Origin: Halobaculum saliterrae
GTDB taxonomy: Archaea > Halobacteriota > Halobacteria > Halobacteriales > Haloferacaceae
Reading direction: 5' to 3'
DNA length: 64,000 bases
Assembly (NCBI RefSeq): GCF_009831625.1
Contig: NZ_WUUS01000003.1
Coordinates: 327,842-391,841, forward strand
The notes beneath the pieces are model-generated. The model did not search any database. It was not told the DNA's origin and was given only the letters and a program-made list of their open reading frames with translations. Position numbers and translations under genes: made by a program. This document shows, piece after piece, positions 18,286-27,749 of this stretch (the first letter of the stretch is position 1; every line of letters starts with the position of its first letter).

Positions 18286-19329
18286 TCAGACGACGCCGCC
18301 GAACGCGTCGCCGGCGAGTCCCGGTCCAGCGGGCACCCCGATCCGTCCGTTCTCGACGGGGACCGGGTCCGTGGCGACGATATCATCGGCCAACAGTCCG
18401 CCCGTCGCGAGCCCGTGTGCGCGCTCGCCGCCCCCGGGGAGCGCCGCCGCGACGTGGACGGCCGCCGTTCGCGCGACGGCCGCGTCGACAGTCGTCGTGA
18501 CGACCGGGTCGATCCCGACGTGAGCGGCCGCACAGCCCGCCGCGAGCGCCCGCGAGGGACCGCCCAACGCCATCGGCTTGAGGACGACCGCGTCGGCGGC
18601 GTCCGCGGAGACCACCTCGCCGATCCCGTATCGGGCCAGCGACTCGTCGACCGCGATCGGGGCGCCGACCCCGCGGAGCGCGGCGTGCCCGGCGAGGTCG
18701 TCCGCGGGAAGCGGCTGTTCGACGTACTCGACGAGGCCGTCGAACGCGGCGACGGCCTCCCGCGCGGTCCCGTGGTCCCACGCGCCGTTGGCGTCGACCC
18801 GGAGCGAGACGGCCTCGTCGCCCGACCGCGGTTCGTCGACCGCGTCCGCGACTGCCCGAACCCGCCGGAGGTCCTCGTCGATCGACCTCGTGCCGACCTT
18901 CAGTTTCACCGTTCGGTAGCCCGTCTCGACTGCCGTCGCCGCGGACGCGACGGTCTCATCGACGCTCCCGTCGCCGACGGTCGCGTTCGCGGGGACCGAC
19001 GCCGGGGCCGTGTCCTGCGCGAGCGACGCGGCGACGGACCGGCCGGCGCGTCGCGCGAACGCGTCGCGGTACGCGAGCGTGACCGCGTGGCGCGCGGCGG
19101 GCGTCTCCGCCCCCGGCGGGATGCCCTCGTCGCGAGCACGCCGGAGCGCCGCCCGACACTCCGTCGCGGATTCGGTCCATGCCGGCAGCGGCGTCGCCTC
19201 GCCGATTCCCGTGGTCCCGTCGAGGTCGACGCGGACGAGTACGCCCGTTCTGTTCTCGATGTCGCCGGCGGCCGTCGACAGCGGCGCCGCGAGGTCGAGC
19301 GCGAACCCGCGGAGCGCGACGACGGTCAC
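18286..19329 (-). CDS. menC: o-Succinylbenzoate synthase MenC
   Basis: This enolase-superfamily enzyme dehydrates SHCHC to o-succinylbenzoate in menaquinone synthesis. Signature elements are TVKLKVG (catalytic Lys pair), RVDANGAWD (metal Asp), VEYVEQPLPADD (metal Glu) and IAVDESLA (metal Asp). The length is 347 residues. The GTG at 19329 overlaps the TGA of menA (GTGA), so translation is coupled to menA. Its position beside menA, menB and menD supports the MenC role over a racemase. Confidence 0.92.
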   Translation of the reverse strand: MTVVALRGFALDLAAPLSTAAGDIENRTGVLVRVDLDGTTGIGEATPLPAWTESATECRAALRRARDEGIPPGAETPAARHAVTLAYRDAFARRAGRSVAASLAQDTAPASVPANATVGDGSVDETVASAATAVETGYRTVKLKVGTRSIDEDLRRVRAVADAVDEPRSGDEAVSLRVDANGAWDHGTAREAVAAFDGLVEYVEQPLPADDLAGHAALRGVGAPIAVDESLARYGIGEVVSADAADAVVLKPMALGGPSRALAAGCAAAHVGIDPVVTTTVDAAVARTAAVHVAAALPGGGERAHGLATGGLLADDIVATDPVPVENGRIGVPAGPGLAGDAFGGVV

Positions 19330-20273
19330 AGCGCCAGCCCGACCGCGAACAGCGCCGCGAACGCGGCGAGCAGTTTCCCGGTGCGCTCCAGGGCGGGGTT
19401 GAGCGCGTCGCCCGCGGTCTCGGTGAGGACGGTCCGCGTAAGTGGGACGGCCAACAGCAGCGTCGCCATCGGCAGCAACACCGTGAGATCGCCCGTCGAC
19501 GCGGCGAACACCGGCGGGATCGTGTACGCCATCCCCAGCAACAGGACGAACTGTGCCCGCGAGAAGGCGTAGCCGAACCGGACCGTGAGGGTGTTCTTGC
19601 CCGTCTCGGCGTCCTCCTCTCTGTCCCGCAGATTGTTGACCACGAGGATGTTCGTCGAGATGGCGGCGATCGGTAGCGAGGCGACGACAGCCGCGAGCGG
19701 GACCAGTTCGGCGCGCGGGACGAGCGTGAGGAACTCGACGCCCAGCGCGGCCGCCGCCTGCACGTAGTAGGTGCCCGTGACGGCGACGAGCCCGAAGAAG
19801 ACGAACACGAACACGTCGCCGAGCCCGTGGTACGCCAGCGGGTACGGCCCGCCGGTGTAGGCGACCCCCATCGCCACCGAGACGAGCCCGACGATCATGA
19901 TCGGCAGGCCCGCGACGGCAACGAGGTACGCTCCCACGAGGATCGCCGCGAGGAAGGTGAGCCACATCGCCCGCTTCACCTCGGCGGGATCGATGAGGCC
20001 GCCGGCGGTCACCCGAGTGAACCCCTCGCGGTCCGCGGTGTCAGCGCCCTTCTCGGCGTCGTAGTAGTCGTTCGCGAAGTTCGTCCCGATCTGGATCAGC
20101 GCCGCGCCCACCAGCGCCACGAGCGCCGGCAGGGGCGCGAACACGCCGTCGCGGACGGCCAGCCCGGTCCCGACGAGAACGGGGGCCAGCGCCGCCGGCA
20201 TCGTCTGCGGGCGCGCGGCGATCACCCACGCCCGCCGTCTGGAGATGTCCGCCTGTCCCGTCTCCGTGCTCAT
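19326..20273 (-). CDS. menA: 1,4-Dihydroxy-2-naphthoate polyprenyltransferase MenA
   Basis: This is a UbiA-family integral membrane enzyme that attaches the polyprenyl tail to DHNA. The first Asp-rich motif is NDYYDAEKGAD and the second is NLRDREEDAETGKNTL. Eight or nine hydrophobic segments are visible over 315 residues. The ATG at 20273 is preferred because the upstream codons read a Gly/Pro stretch not seen in the family. It is the first gene of a menA-menC pair. Confidence 0.95.
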   Translation of the reverse strand: MSTETGQADISRRRAWVIAARPQTMPAALAPVLVGTGLAVRDGVFAPLPALVALVGAALIQIGTNFANDYYDAEKGADTADREGFTRVTAGGLIDPAEVKRAMWLTFLAAILVGAYLVAVAGLPIMIVGLVSVAMGVAYTGGPYPLAYHGLGDVFVFVFFGLVAVTGTYYVQAAAALGVEFLTLVPRAELVPLAAVVASLPIAAISTNILVVNNLRDREEDAETGKNTLTVRFGYAFSRAQFVLLLGMAYTIPPVFAASTGDLTVLLPMATLLLAVPLTRTVLTETAGDALNPALERTGKLLAAFAALFAVGLAL

Positions 20274-20337
20274 TGTCGGAGGCAGGGACCCGCGGGGCAT
20301 GAAGGGTGGGCTTCGCGACCGTACCCCGACCGGCCGT

Positions 20338-20484
20338 TCACCGCGTCCGTGCCGTCGGACTCCGGCCTTCGGGGTCGTTCGCAGGCGGGACGCGGGTCAC
20401 GGTCGCGATCGGGTCTGTCGACTCGTCCGCGGGCGGGAGGCGAGTCGCGGTCGCGATCGGGTCGTCCTCGACGTCGGTTGTCAT
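20338..20484 (-). CDS. Small repeat protein (48 aa)
   Basis: This possible small gene encodes two near copies of a unit of the form DPIATxTRxPPA. They are separated by a short acidic linker and followed by a charged tail. An AT-rich stretch (ACTATTTCTCC on the minus strand) just upstream could be its promoter. It is transcribed toward menA. I know no function, and it may be a spurious frame, but the repeat, base composition and promoter favour a real gene. Confidence 0.4.
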   Translation of the reverse strand: MTTDVEDDPIATATRLPPADESTDPIATVTRVPPANDPEGRSPTARTR

Positions 20485-20586
20485 ACGGTACCAACCACCA
20501 CTTGAACGGAGAAATAGTTGGTGCAATGAAATGAACACGATCGTTCGCCGCGGCGGCGGGTCCTCGTTCGCCGCCGATCGGCGGCT

Positions 20587-21552
20587 TCAGTAGTGCCAGG
20601 GGAACTCGCTGAAGTCCTGCTCGCGTCCCTCGAGGAACGCGTCCCGGCCCTCCCGCGCCTCGGGCGTCATGTACGCCAGCCGGGTCGCCTCCCCGGCGAA
20701 CACCTGCTGGCCGACCATCCCGTCGTCGGTCATGTTGAACGCGTACTTCAGCATCCGCATCGCCGTCGGCGACTTGCTCGTCATCTCGTCGGCCCATTCC
20801 AGCGCCACGTCCTCCAGTTCCTCGTGGGGGATCGCCTCGTTCGCCATTCCCATGTCCACCGCCTCCTCGGCGGAGTAGGTCTTCCCGCGGAAGAACACCT
20901 CCCGCGCCTTCTTCTGGCCGACCTGCTTGGCGAGGTACGCCGAGCCGAAGCCGCCGTCGAAGCTCGCCACGTCCGGGTCCGTCTGGAGGAACTTCGCGTG
21001 CTCCTCGCTGGCGAGCGTGAGGTCGCAGATCACGTGCAGCGAGTGGCCGCCGCCGACCGCCCATCCGGGGACGACGGCGACGACGGGTTTGGGCATGAAG
21101 CGAATGAGCCGCTGTACTTCGAGGATGTGGAGGCGGCCCGCCTTGGCATCCCGGACCAGCTGGTCGTCGGACTCATCGGCCTCGTCGTCGTCGCGGTACT
21201 CGTAGCCCGAGTCGCCGCGGACGGACTGGTCGCCGCCCGAGCAGAACGCCCAGCCGCCGTCCGTGGACGACGGGCCGTTCCCGGTGAGGAGGACGCAGCC
21301 GATGTCGGCACGTTTGCGGGCGTCGTCGAGGGCGGCGTACAGCTCGTCGACGGTGCCGGGGCGGAACGCGTTTCGCTTCTCCGGGCGGTCGAACGCGATC
21401 CGGACGGTCGGCGAGTCGGCCGCGCGGTGGTAGGTGATGTCGTCGAACGCCTCGCTGCCGTCGACCGGCTCCCACCGATCGGGGTCGAATATCTCCGAGA
21501 CCGCGTCGCCGTCGCTGTCGATCGCGTCGTCCGCTTCGTCGCTATCGCTCAT
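20587..21552 (-). CDS. menB: 1,4-Dihydroxy-2-naphthoyl-CoA synthase MenB
   Basis: MenB closes the second ring of menaquinone by converting o-succinylbenzoyl-CoA to DHNA-CoA. The crotonase fold shows FRPGTVDELYAALDDAR, GGWAFCSGGDQ, VVAVVPGWAVGGGHSLHVICDLT, DVASFDGGFGSAYLAKQVG and a C-terminal helix ending FSEFPWHY. These are specific to MenB among crotonases. It is 321 residues long, with an acidic N-terminal extension of about 40 residues, starting at the ATG at 21552. Confidence 0.96.
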   Translation of the reverse strand: MSDSDEADDAIDSDGDAVSEIFDPDRWEPVDGSEAFDDITYHRAADSPTVRIAFDRPEKRNAFRPGTVDELYAALDDARKRADIGCVLLTGNGPSSTDGGWAFCSGGDQSVRGDSGYEYRDDDEADESDDQLVRDAKAGRLHILEVQRLIRFMPKPVVAVVPGWAVGGGHSLHVICDLTLASEEHAKFLQTDPDVASFDGGFGSAYLAKQVGQKKAREVFFRGKTYSAEEAVDMGMANEAIPHEELEDVALEWADEMTSKSPTAMRMLKYAFNMTDDGMVGQQVFAGEATRLAYMTPEAREGRDAFLEGREQDFSEFPWHY

Positions 21553-21681
21553 ACTCGAACGCGGGGCGGGAACCCGCAAAAAGGTGCGCGGTGCGCGCGA
21601 CTGGCCGCGGTGTCGGCGGACGACGGCGGTCCCCGGTCGCCCCCACAAAACCCATGCGTCGCCGCCGGACCCATCCGAACG

Positions 21682-23016
21682 ATGCCCTCCAGACGCGACG
21701 TGCTCGGCCTCTGCGGCGGCGCGCTCCTCGGACTCGCCGGCTGTGTCGGCCCCGAGGGCGGACGCACGGGGACCGCGGGGACCGACGACCGGACGGACGG
21801 GCCGGACAGCGACTCGACCACCGCGGATCGGGACACCGACTCGCCGGAGCCCGGAACCGGCATCGAGGTCGAGGGCGGGTCGCTCGCGTGGGAGCGGTCC
21901 CTCGGCGACGACCTCGTCTCCGAGCCGGCGTTCGTCGACGGGACCGTCGCGGTCGCCGTCGGCACCGACGTGGTCGGCCTCGACGCGGCCACCGGCGAGA
22001 CCGCGTGGACGTTCGAGACGGCCGTCTCGATCGGCGACGAGTACGAGTACGGTCGCCCCACTGCCGACCTCCGCGTCCACGAGGGAACGCTGTACGCGCT
22101 CGTCGGGATCAGCGTCGGAACCGGCGCCCACGACCACGTGCTCCACGCGCTGACGGCCGACGGCGACGAGCGCTGGCGCTTCGGCACCCGCGTCGCCGGC
22201 TTCCACTCGTTCCTCGGCTTCGGCGACGGCGCCGTCGTCGTGGGCACCAACGACGACGCGATCAGTGACGAACTGGACCACGCCGTCTTCGCGATCGAGA
22301 CGGCAGACGGCTCCCGCCGGTGGACGGCCGAGAGCGGCGACGCGATGGACGGCACGGTCGCCGACGGCGTCGCGCTCGTGGAGGCGGACACGGCGGTCGA
22401 CTGCTTCGACCTCGAGACGGGCGAGCGGCGCTTCCGCTCGGAGGCCCCGGACGACGCACGCGTGACCGCAACGGCCGCCGGCGACGGTCGGGCCTTCCTC
22501 GTGTTCGACCGCTACGACCCGGAGCCGGATCAGCCGACGATGGCGGCGGTGTCGACGGCCGACGGGAGCGCGGCGTGGGACCTCGCGGGGGAAGTCGTCA
22601 CCTCGGTGCGGTACCTCGACGACTGCTACGTCGGCGGCGAGCGCGTCGCCCGCCTCGGTCCCGACGGGAACGAGCGCTGGTCGTACGACGGTGGCGGCCT
22701 GATCCACGACGTGCCCTTCGACGCGGACGCCCTCTACACGAACCCGGACTCGCGGATCGTCTCGCTGGCCCGCGACTCGGCAACCGAGCGGTGGACCGCC
22801 GAGGCGACCGATCTCGCCGTCCCCCGCGTCCGCGCCGGCGACGCGCTCGTCTCCTCGGACGGCGACGCGCGGACCGTGTTCGCCCACGCCGTCGACGACG
22901 GGACCGAACTGTGGCGCGCGACGCTTCCCGGCGGCTACCCCCCGGACCCGGCGGCCGGTCCCGACGGCGCGTACGTCGCCACCACCGCGGGCGGTGTCGG
23001 GCGGGTCGACCTCTGA
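21682..23016 (+). CDS. Tat-exported lipoprotein with PQQ-like beta-propeller repeats
   Basis: This 444-residue protein opens with an SRRDVLGLCGG Tat signal and a GLAGC lipobox, then an acidic, disordered linker. At least seven blades follow, with the AxDAxTGExxW pattern (GLDAATGETAWTFET, AIETADGSRRWTAE, DLETGERRFRSE, AVSTADGSAAWDL). It resembles the PQQ-binding-like propellers common as haloarchaeal extracytoplasmic proteins of unknown role. No dehydrogenase active-site residues are recognised. It interrupts the men genes on the opposite strand. Confidence 0.85.
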   Translation: MPSRRDVLGLCGGALLGLAGCVGPEGGRTGTAGTDDRTDGPDSDSTTADRDTDSPEPGTGIEVEGGSLAWERSLGDDLVSEPAFVDGTVAVAVGTDVVGLDAATGETAWTFETAVSIGDEYEYGRPTADLRVHEGTLYALVGISVGTGAHDHVLHALTADGDERWRFGTRVAGFHSFLGFGDGAVVVGTNDDAISDELDHAVFAIETADGSRRWTAESGDAMDGTVADGVALVEADTAVDCFDLETGERRFRSEAPDDARVTATAAGDGRAFLVFDRYDPEPDQPTMAAVSTADGSAAWDLAGEVVTSVRYLDDCYVGGERVARLGPDGNERWSYDGGGLIHDVPFDADALYTNPDSRIVSLARDSATERWTAEATDLAVPRVRAGDALVSSDGDARTVFAHAVDDGTELWRATLPGGYPPDPAAGPDGAYVATTAGGVGRVDL

Positions 23017-23050
23017 AGAACGGGGACCGAAGAACCAGTCGGGCCTCGGA

Positions 23051-24841
23051 TCAGTCGATCTCGGCGACGCGCTCGGCCACCTCGTCGGCGAGCTCCTCGC
23101 GCACGAGGTGGCTCGCCTCGGCGTCGCTCGTCACCTCGATCACGTCCGTTCCCGCGCTTGCGACGCTCTCGCGATACAGCTCGCGGAACCCCTCGCGGTC
23201 GTCGCCGTCGACGCGGGCGAACGAGAGGTCGTACAGCTCCCCCGTCGGCTCGAAGTCGAGGCCGTGTGGCGTCTTGAACTGCCCCGTGAACGGTGGGTCG
23301 AACTCCTCGATGGGCAGCATGTGGAAGATGCCGCCGCCGTCGTTGTTGATCAGGACGACCGTCGCGTCCACGTCACACCGCTCCAGGGCGAGCAGGCCGT
23401 TCATGTCGTGATAGTAGGCCAGATCGCCGGTGACGAGCGTCAGGTCGTCCGTCGTCGCCGACCCAGCACCGAGCGCCGTGGAGACGATACCGTCGATGCC
23501 GGAGGCGCCGCGGTTCCCGAGCATCGTGAGTCCCTTCGCGGCGGGTGCGGCGAAGCGGTCGGCGTCCCGGACGGGCATGGAGTTCGAGACGAACACGGTC
23601 GACGGCTCGGGGGCCAACTCGGCGACGTCCGCGAGGACGCGTCCCTCGAAGAAGCCGCCATCGCCGGCGGCGGCGTCGACGGCGTCCCAGTGGGCCGCCT
23701 CGGCGGCCTCCCAGCGCTCGCGCCACGCCGTCGAGTCGGAACCGCTCGCGACCTGCTCCACCTGCCGCGAGAGCGCGCCGCACAGTCGGGAGGGGTCGGC
23801 GACGACGAGGTCCGTGGCGGCGAACTCCGCCTCGCGCCAGCCACCGGCGGGATCGACGAGGAGTTGGCGCGCGTCGGTGCCCGCGAGGTACTTTCGCAGC
23901 GGCTTGGAGGTCGGCGAGGCGCCGAACCGGAGGACGACCTCGGGGTCGGGCCACCCCTCGGAGACGCCGGCGGCGAGGAAGCCGTCGTAGCCGCCGAGGA
24001 CGGGTGCGACCCGGACGGACGACCCGAACCGGAGCCCCGAGAGGGGATCCGCGAGAACGGGGAACCCCGTCGCGTGCGCCAGCGCGGTGACCGCCTGCGG
24101 GTCCGGGCCCGGCGGGTCCGCGGGGCCGGCGACGATCAGCCCGCGTTCGACCGCGAGCGCGCGCGCCAGTCGCTGGAGGTCCCGGTCGTCCGGCATCGGG
24201 TGACCGGCGGTCGTGGAGACGAACGGGCGATCCCCGTCGCGACCCCCGGCGGCGAGTTCCGGGAGGTCGTCAGGTACGTCGCCCTCCACCTCGACGGGCT
24301 CCAACGGTTTGCGGAACGGAACGTTCAGGTGGACCGGCCCGGCCGGCGTTCCCTCCGCGGTCGAGACCGCGCGGGCGAGGTCGGTTCGCAGCGATCTGAG
24401 CTTCCGATCGTCGGCCTCGGGCTCGGGGAGGTCCTTGTACCACCGGACCGCGTCGCCGTAGAGCTTCTCCTGGTCGACGGTCTGGTTGGCGCCCGAGTCA
24501 CGCAGTTCCGGCGGGCGGTCGGCCGTGAGGAGGAGCATCGGCACCCTGGACTGAGCGGCCTCCATCACCGCCGGGTGGAAGTTCGCGGCGGCGGTGCCGG
24601 AGGTGCACACCAGGGGCGTCACCTCGCCGGTTCTGCGGGCGCGGCCCAGCGCGAAGAACGCGGAGGCGCGCTCGTCGAGGTGTGAGAACACGCGGATGTC
24701 CGGGTGTTCAGCGAGCGCGACCGTCAGCGGCGTCGAACGCGAACCGGGGGTGACGCAGACGGCGCCGACGCCGGCGGCAGCGAGCTCGTCGGCGACGGCG
24801 CGACCCCACAGCGTGTTCCGGTTCGGGGCGCGTGTGGTCAT
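23051..24841 (-). CDS. menD: SEPHCHC synthase MenD
   Basis: This ThDP-dependent enzyme joins 2-oxoglutarate and isochorismate in menaquinone synthesis. It has the N-terminal CVTPGSRSTPLTVAL, LVCTSGTAAANFHPAVMEA and LLLTADRPPELRDSGANQT segments that are diagnostic of MenD. The ThDP-binding C-terminal domain shows TGDLAYYHDMNGLLAL and INNDGGGIFHMLP. Length is 596 residues. The ATG at 24841 gives the family N-terminus. menF does not lie in the window. Confidence 0.96.
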   Translation of the reverse strand: MTTRAPNRNTLWGRAVADELAAAGVGAVCVTPGSRSTPLTVALAEHPDIRVFSHLDERASAFFALGRARRTGEVTPLVCTSGTAAANFHPAVMEAAQSRVPMLLLTADRPPELRDSGANQTVDQEKLYGDAVRWYKDLPEPEADDRKLRSLRTDLARAVSTAEGTPAGPVHLNVPFRKPLEPVEVEGDVPDDLPELAAGGRDGDRPFVSTTAGHPMPDDRDLQRLARALAVERGLIVAGPADPPGPDPQAVTALAHATGFPVLADPLSGLRFGSSVRVAPVLGGYDGFLAAGVSEGWPDPEVVLRFGASPTSKPLRKYLAGTDARQLLVDPAGGWREAEFAATDLVVADPSRLCGALSRQVEQVASGSDSTAWRERWEAAEAAHWDAVDAAAGDGGFFEGRVLADVAELAPEPSTVFVSNSMPVRDADRFAAPAAKGLTMLGNRGASGIDGIVSTALGAGSATTDDLTLVTGDLAYYHDMNGLLALERCDVDATVVLINNDGGGIFHMLPIEEFDPPFTGQFKTPHGLDFEPTGELYDLSFARVDGDDREGFRELYRESVASAGTDVIEVTSDAEASHLVREELADEVAERVAEID

Positions 24842-25009
24842 GCGCCCGGCTTCGACCGGCGAGCGGATAAACGGCCTGTCCCGCGTCGGCCGCCGTGGCC
24901 GTCCGCGACAGCCCGCGGAACCGCGATGGTACTCGCGGCCGTTCGACGGTAGCCACTCGAAACGCATTCCGAAACCAGACACTTCCCGCGGTGTCGTGTA
25001 TGTGGACCC

Positions 25010-25294
25010 GTGCGACTCTCCGAGACTCGCAGGGCGTTCGAAACCCAGATCTCGTTCCCGGCCGACCACGAGGCCGTCGTCGAACAGGTCGGCGGCGTGA
25101 CCCTCGAGGCACCGAACGGCGACGACACGACCGTCGCGGCGGTGCTCGAACGGGTTGACGACGCCGAGTTCGACTCCCCGGACGAACTGTACGACAGCCT
25201 CGTGACGTTCGTCGACGACGCGTTCATCGGCCGGAAGTTCTACGACGACCGCGGCAGCCAGAGCGGGATGCGGAACGAGGAGCAGTCGTTCTGA
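25010..25294 (+). CDS. Small acidic haloarchaeal protein (DUF5789-like)
   Basis: This 94-residue protein reads LPADHEAVVEQVGGVTLEAPNGD-like sequence, then VLERVDDAEFDSPDELYDSLVTF and ends with IGRKFYDDRG. That resembles the DUF5789/DUF2795-type small proteins frequent in haloarchaea, whose function is unknown. It starts with GTG, is divergent from menD and is monocistronic. Confidence 0.65.
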   Translation: MRLSETRRAFETQISFPADHEAVVEQVGGVTLEAPNGDDTTVAAVLERVDDAEFDSPDELYDSLVTFVDDAFIGRKFYDDRGSQSGMRNEEQSF

Positions 25295-25330
25295 GCGAGC
25301 ACTCGGGCGATCGAGTGCGGGACGGCCGCG

Positions 25331-25753
25331 CTACGCGATCAGTCGCCCGTGTTCGACCTTCATGCACCGGTCCTGGGTGGTCGCCAGCCCGGCGCCCTCG
25401 GCGCGCGCGAGCGCCTCGTCGTCGGTGATCCCGAGCTGGAGCCACACCCCGTCCACGTCGCCGCGGTCCTCGTGGCGCGCGAGCACGTCGTCGACGATAC
25501 CCTCCACCTCCTCGCTCGGGCGGAACACGTCGACCAATGCGATCTCCTCGTCGACGTCGGCCAGCGAGTCGTACGCCTCGCGCCCGAGGACCTCATCGGC
25601 GTAGGGGTTCACGGGGATCACCTCGCACCCGTGATCCTGCAGGTACGCCGGGATGTCGTGGGCGGCCTTACCCGGCGTGGTCGAACAACCGACGACCGCG
25701 ACGGGGTCCATCGAGAGCAGTTCGCGCAGGCCGTCGTCGTCGGTGACAGGCAT
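25331..25753 (-). CDS. CoA-binding (Rossmann) domain protein
   Basis: This 140-residue protein is a stand-alone CoA-binding domain of the succinyl-CoA-ligase type. It has AVVGCSTTPGKAAHDIPAYL, an EVIPVNPYADEVLG segment and WLQLGI near the C-terminus. Proteins of this family bind CoA or related cofactors, but their physiological role is unclear. The start is taken at the ATG at 25753, since the extra upstream codons add only nine unlikely residues. Confidence 0.9.
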   Translation of the reverse strand: MPVTDDDGLRELLSMDPVAVVGCSTTPGKAAHDIPAYLQDHGCEVIPVNPYADEVLGREAYDSLADVDEEIALVDVFRPSEEVEGIVDDVLARHEDRGDVDGVWLQLGITDDEALARAEGAGLATTQDRCMKVEHGRLIA

Positions 25754-25804
25754 GCTCGGGGATGCGGCGTCTCGGGGCAAAAGGGTTCGTGCGCCGAGCC
25801 GAGT

Positions 25805-26413
25805 TCAGGCGTTCGCCAGCCTGACCGTCGGCTCGCCGTCCTCGGTGGTCTCGATGATCCCGTCGAACAGCTGCTTCAGCGTGTTCATCGTCTGGTCGTC
25901 GTGGGCCGTCGAGTCGATGCAGTACAGTCCGAGCCCGTCGACGCTCTGGATCCGACCGGTGAACACGTGCAGGAACCGGAACACGGTCTGGAGGTCGGAG
26001 TACATGAGAAGCGTCGACAGCGAGTGGACCATGACGCGGTTCTGCCGGATGCCGCGGTCCTTGTAGAACGCCTCCAGGAACGACGAGAGCTTGATCCCGA
26101 TCCCGGTCATGTCGACCGGCGAGGAGGTGTACTTGATGCGGTCGCTGTCGCGCACCTCGTTGACCCCCTGCTGACGGGAGACCGTGTCGACGACGGCGAC
26201 CGGCCGGCCCTCGTACGGCTCGCGCTTGGCGAACTGCTTGAGGAGCCGGTCGGCGGAGTCCTTGGTCGTCACCATGATCGCGCCCTCGCCGCGGCGTGTT
26301 CCCTCCGCGAGCACGTCGAGCGCGAGATCTCGCTTTCCGCTCAGGGCCGGCCCGGTGAGCAGCACGTTCGATCCGGGCTCGATCTCGGCCCCGAGCGTCT
26401 CTACCTCATACAT
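25805..26413 (-). CDS. KaiC/RecA-like ATPase-fold protein (HTR-like)
   Basis: This 202-residue protein has a Walker A-like loop LLTGPALSGKRDLAL at the start of a RecA fold, GAIMVTTKDSADRLL and AVVDTVSRQQG. A NRVMVHSLSTLLMYSD motif then resembles the KaiC Walker B region. Such haloarchaeal proteins (HTR-like) are found near signalling and taxis genes. The Walker A differs from GxxxxGKT because the Thr/Ser is replaced by Arg. ATP hydrolysis is therefore uncertain. Confidence 0.7.
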   Translation of the reverse strand: MYEVETLGAEIEPGSNVLLTGPALSGKRDLALDVLAEGTRRGEGAIMVTTKDSADRLLKQFAKREPYEGRPVAVVDTVSRQQGVNEVRDSDRIKYTSSPVDMTGIGIKLSSFLEAFYKDRGIRQNRVMVHSLSTLLMYSDLQTVFRFLHVFTGRIQSVDGLGLYCIDSTAHDDQTMNTLKQLFDGIIETTEDGEPTVRLANA

Positions 26414-26566
26414 ACGGCGCCCCCACGAACCGGTCGGCGCAGACGGCGCGCTCTCGCGGGCTCGTCGGTCGCTCCGTCTCGCCGAGAGTCATCCAACTAC
26501 GGGTTGGTTGCCGTGAGCCGGTATTATTCTTTATGATTGATTGGGCGACGTGACGCGTGTCCACGG

Positions 26567-27412
26567 TCATCCGATCACCGTCACGAGGCGACCCGCGACG
26601 AACGCCGCCGCCGCGAGGAAGGTCCCGCGTTTGATCCATCGCTGGGCCGTCGACGGGTCCCGGAACCCCCAAGCTGTCGCGCCGAACATCGTCGCGTCCG
26701 CGGGTACGACGACGGCGAGGTACGCCGGACCGAACGTTCCGTCGACGTACGGGACGACGCTCCCGAGCGCCGCCGCCGCCATCGCGACCGTCGCGAGCGC
26801 GAGCGCGGGGCCCTCGCCGACGACGATCGGAAGCGTTCGAAGCCCCTCCTCGCGGTCACCGGCCACGTCCTCCACGTCCTTCACCACCTCGCGGGCGAAC
26901 GTCGCGGTCGCGGCCAGCCCGAACAGCGTCCACGTCGGCGGCGCGATCGGACCGACCGCGGCCGCCCCGAACAGGAACGTCGAGCCGGTGAGGTACGCGA
27001 CGACGACGTTTCCCACGACGGGCAACCCCTTGAACAGTTGCGTGTACGCCAGCAGCGCCAGCAGGTTCACGACCGCGATCGCCAGCGCCAGCGGCGGCAG
27101 CGACAGCGCCGCCGCGGTCGCGACGGCGAACAGCGTCGCCGCGAACCCGGCGGCCGCACGGGCCGACACCCGACCGCTCGGGATCGGGCGATTCGGACGG
27201 TTCACGGCGTCGATATCGCGGTCGAAGTAGTCGTTGACCGCGTTGCCCGCGCCCGTCGCCGCCGCGGTCGCGATCACCGCGAACGCGACCGCCCAGGGCG
27301 TGCCGAGCCCTCCCGCGACGAACGAGCCGACGAAGGTGAGCGCGCCCGCCGCGACTGCGTTGCCGACGCGGGCGAGTTCGAGGAAGCCGCCGATCGTCCG
27401 GGTCGCGTTCAT
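26567..27412 (-). CDS. UbiA-family prenyltransferase, probable digeranylgeranylglyceryl phosphate synthase
   Basis: This 281-residue membrane protein has the Asp-rich motif NDYFDRDIDAVNRPNRPIPSG and the second motif KDVEDVAGDREEGLRTLPI. The N-terminal phrase GGFLELARVGNAVAAGALTFVGSFVAGG and the NRPNRPIPSG tail match the archaeal enzyme that adds the second geranylgeranyl chain to sn-glycerol 1-phosphate. That makes it a core step of archaeal lipid synthesis. Nine membrane helices are plausible. It is the last gene before the tRNA and provirus. Confidence 0.88.
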   Translation of the reverse strand: MNATRTIGGFLELARVGNAVAAGALTFVGSFVAGGLGTPWAVAFAVIATAAATGAGNAVNDYFDRDIDAVNRPNRPIPSGRVSARAAAGFAATLFAVATAAALSLPPLALAIAVVNLLALLAYTQLFKGLPVVGNVVVAYLTGSTFLFGAAAVGPIAPPTWTLFGLAATATFAREVVKDVEDVAGDREEGLRTLPIVVGEGPALALATVAMAAAALGSVVPYVDGTFGPAYLAVVVPADATMFGATAWGFRDPSTAQRWIKRGTFLAAAAFVAGRLVTVIG

Positions 27413-27749
27413 CGTTCGCGGTCACCGGCCGGTCGGAGATAAAGGACGCGGGACGACCGCGGTGCCGGCGAGCGGGGCCGCCGGATGTTCACAGACCTGT
27501 GGGAGTGATCGGACGGTGGCGCACGAACGTTCCGGTGCCACTGTCCAGTCGGTGGAACTGCGACCACACGGACCGCCCAACACCGGAATCCGACACGGAA
27601 CCGATACTCGCCCGACTTCCCGAATCCGCCCCGACCGTTGGTGGCAGTCGTTGTCCATCGGAGACTATCAACTGGTGTATATGTTTTCGCCCCGGACGAG
27701 CGTTCCAAAGCGCGGGACTTAAGCGGACCTGTCGGCTATGAATGGACAC
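27413..27749. other. 337-base intergenic stretch upstream of tRNA-Arg
   Basis: The stretch has lower G+C than its surroundings and no gene that I can support. It must hold the tRNA promoter; GACTTAAGCGG near 27715-27725 lies 25-35 bases upstream of the tRNA and is a TATA-like candidate, and a second AT-rich site GTGTATATGTTTTC lies near 27673-27686. Confidence 0.55.

Noticed and set aside
20593..21680. Plus-strand extension of the PQQ-propeller gene toward 20593
   Set aside because: The extra 360 codons are antisense to menB; the Tat signal begins at the ATG at 21682.
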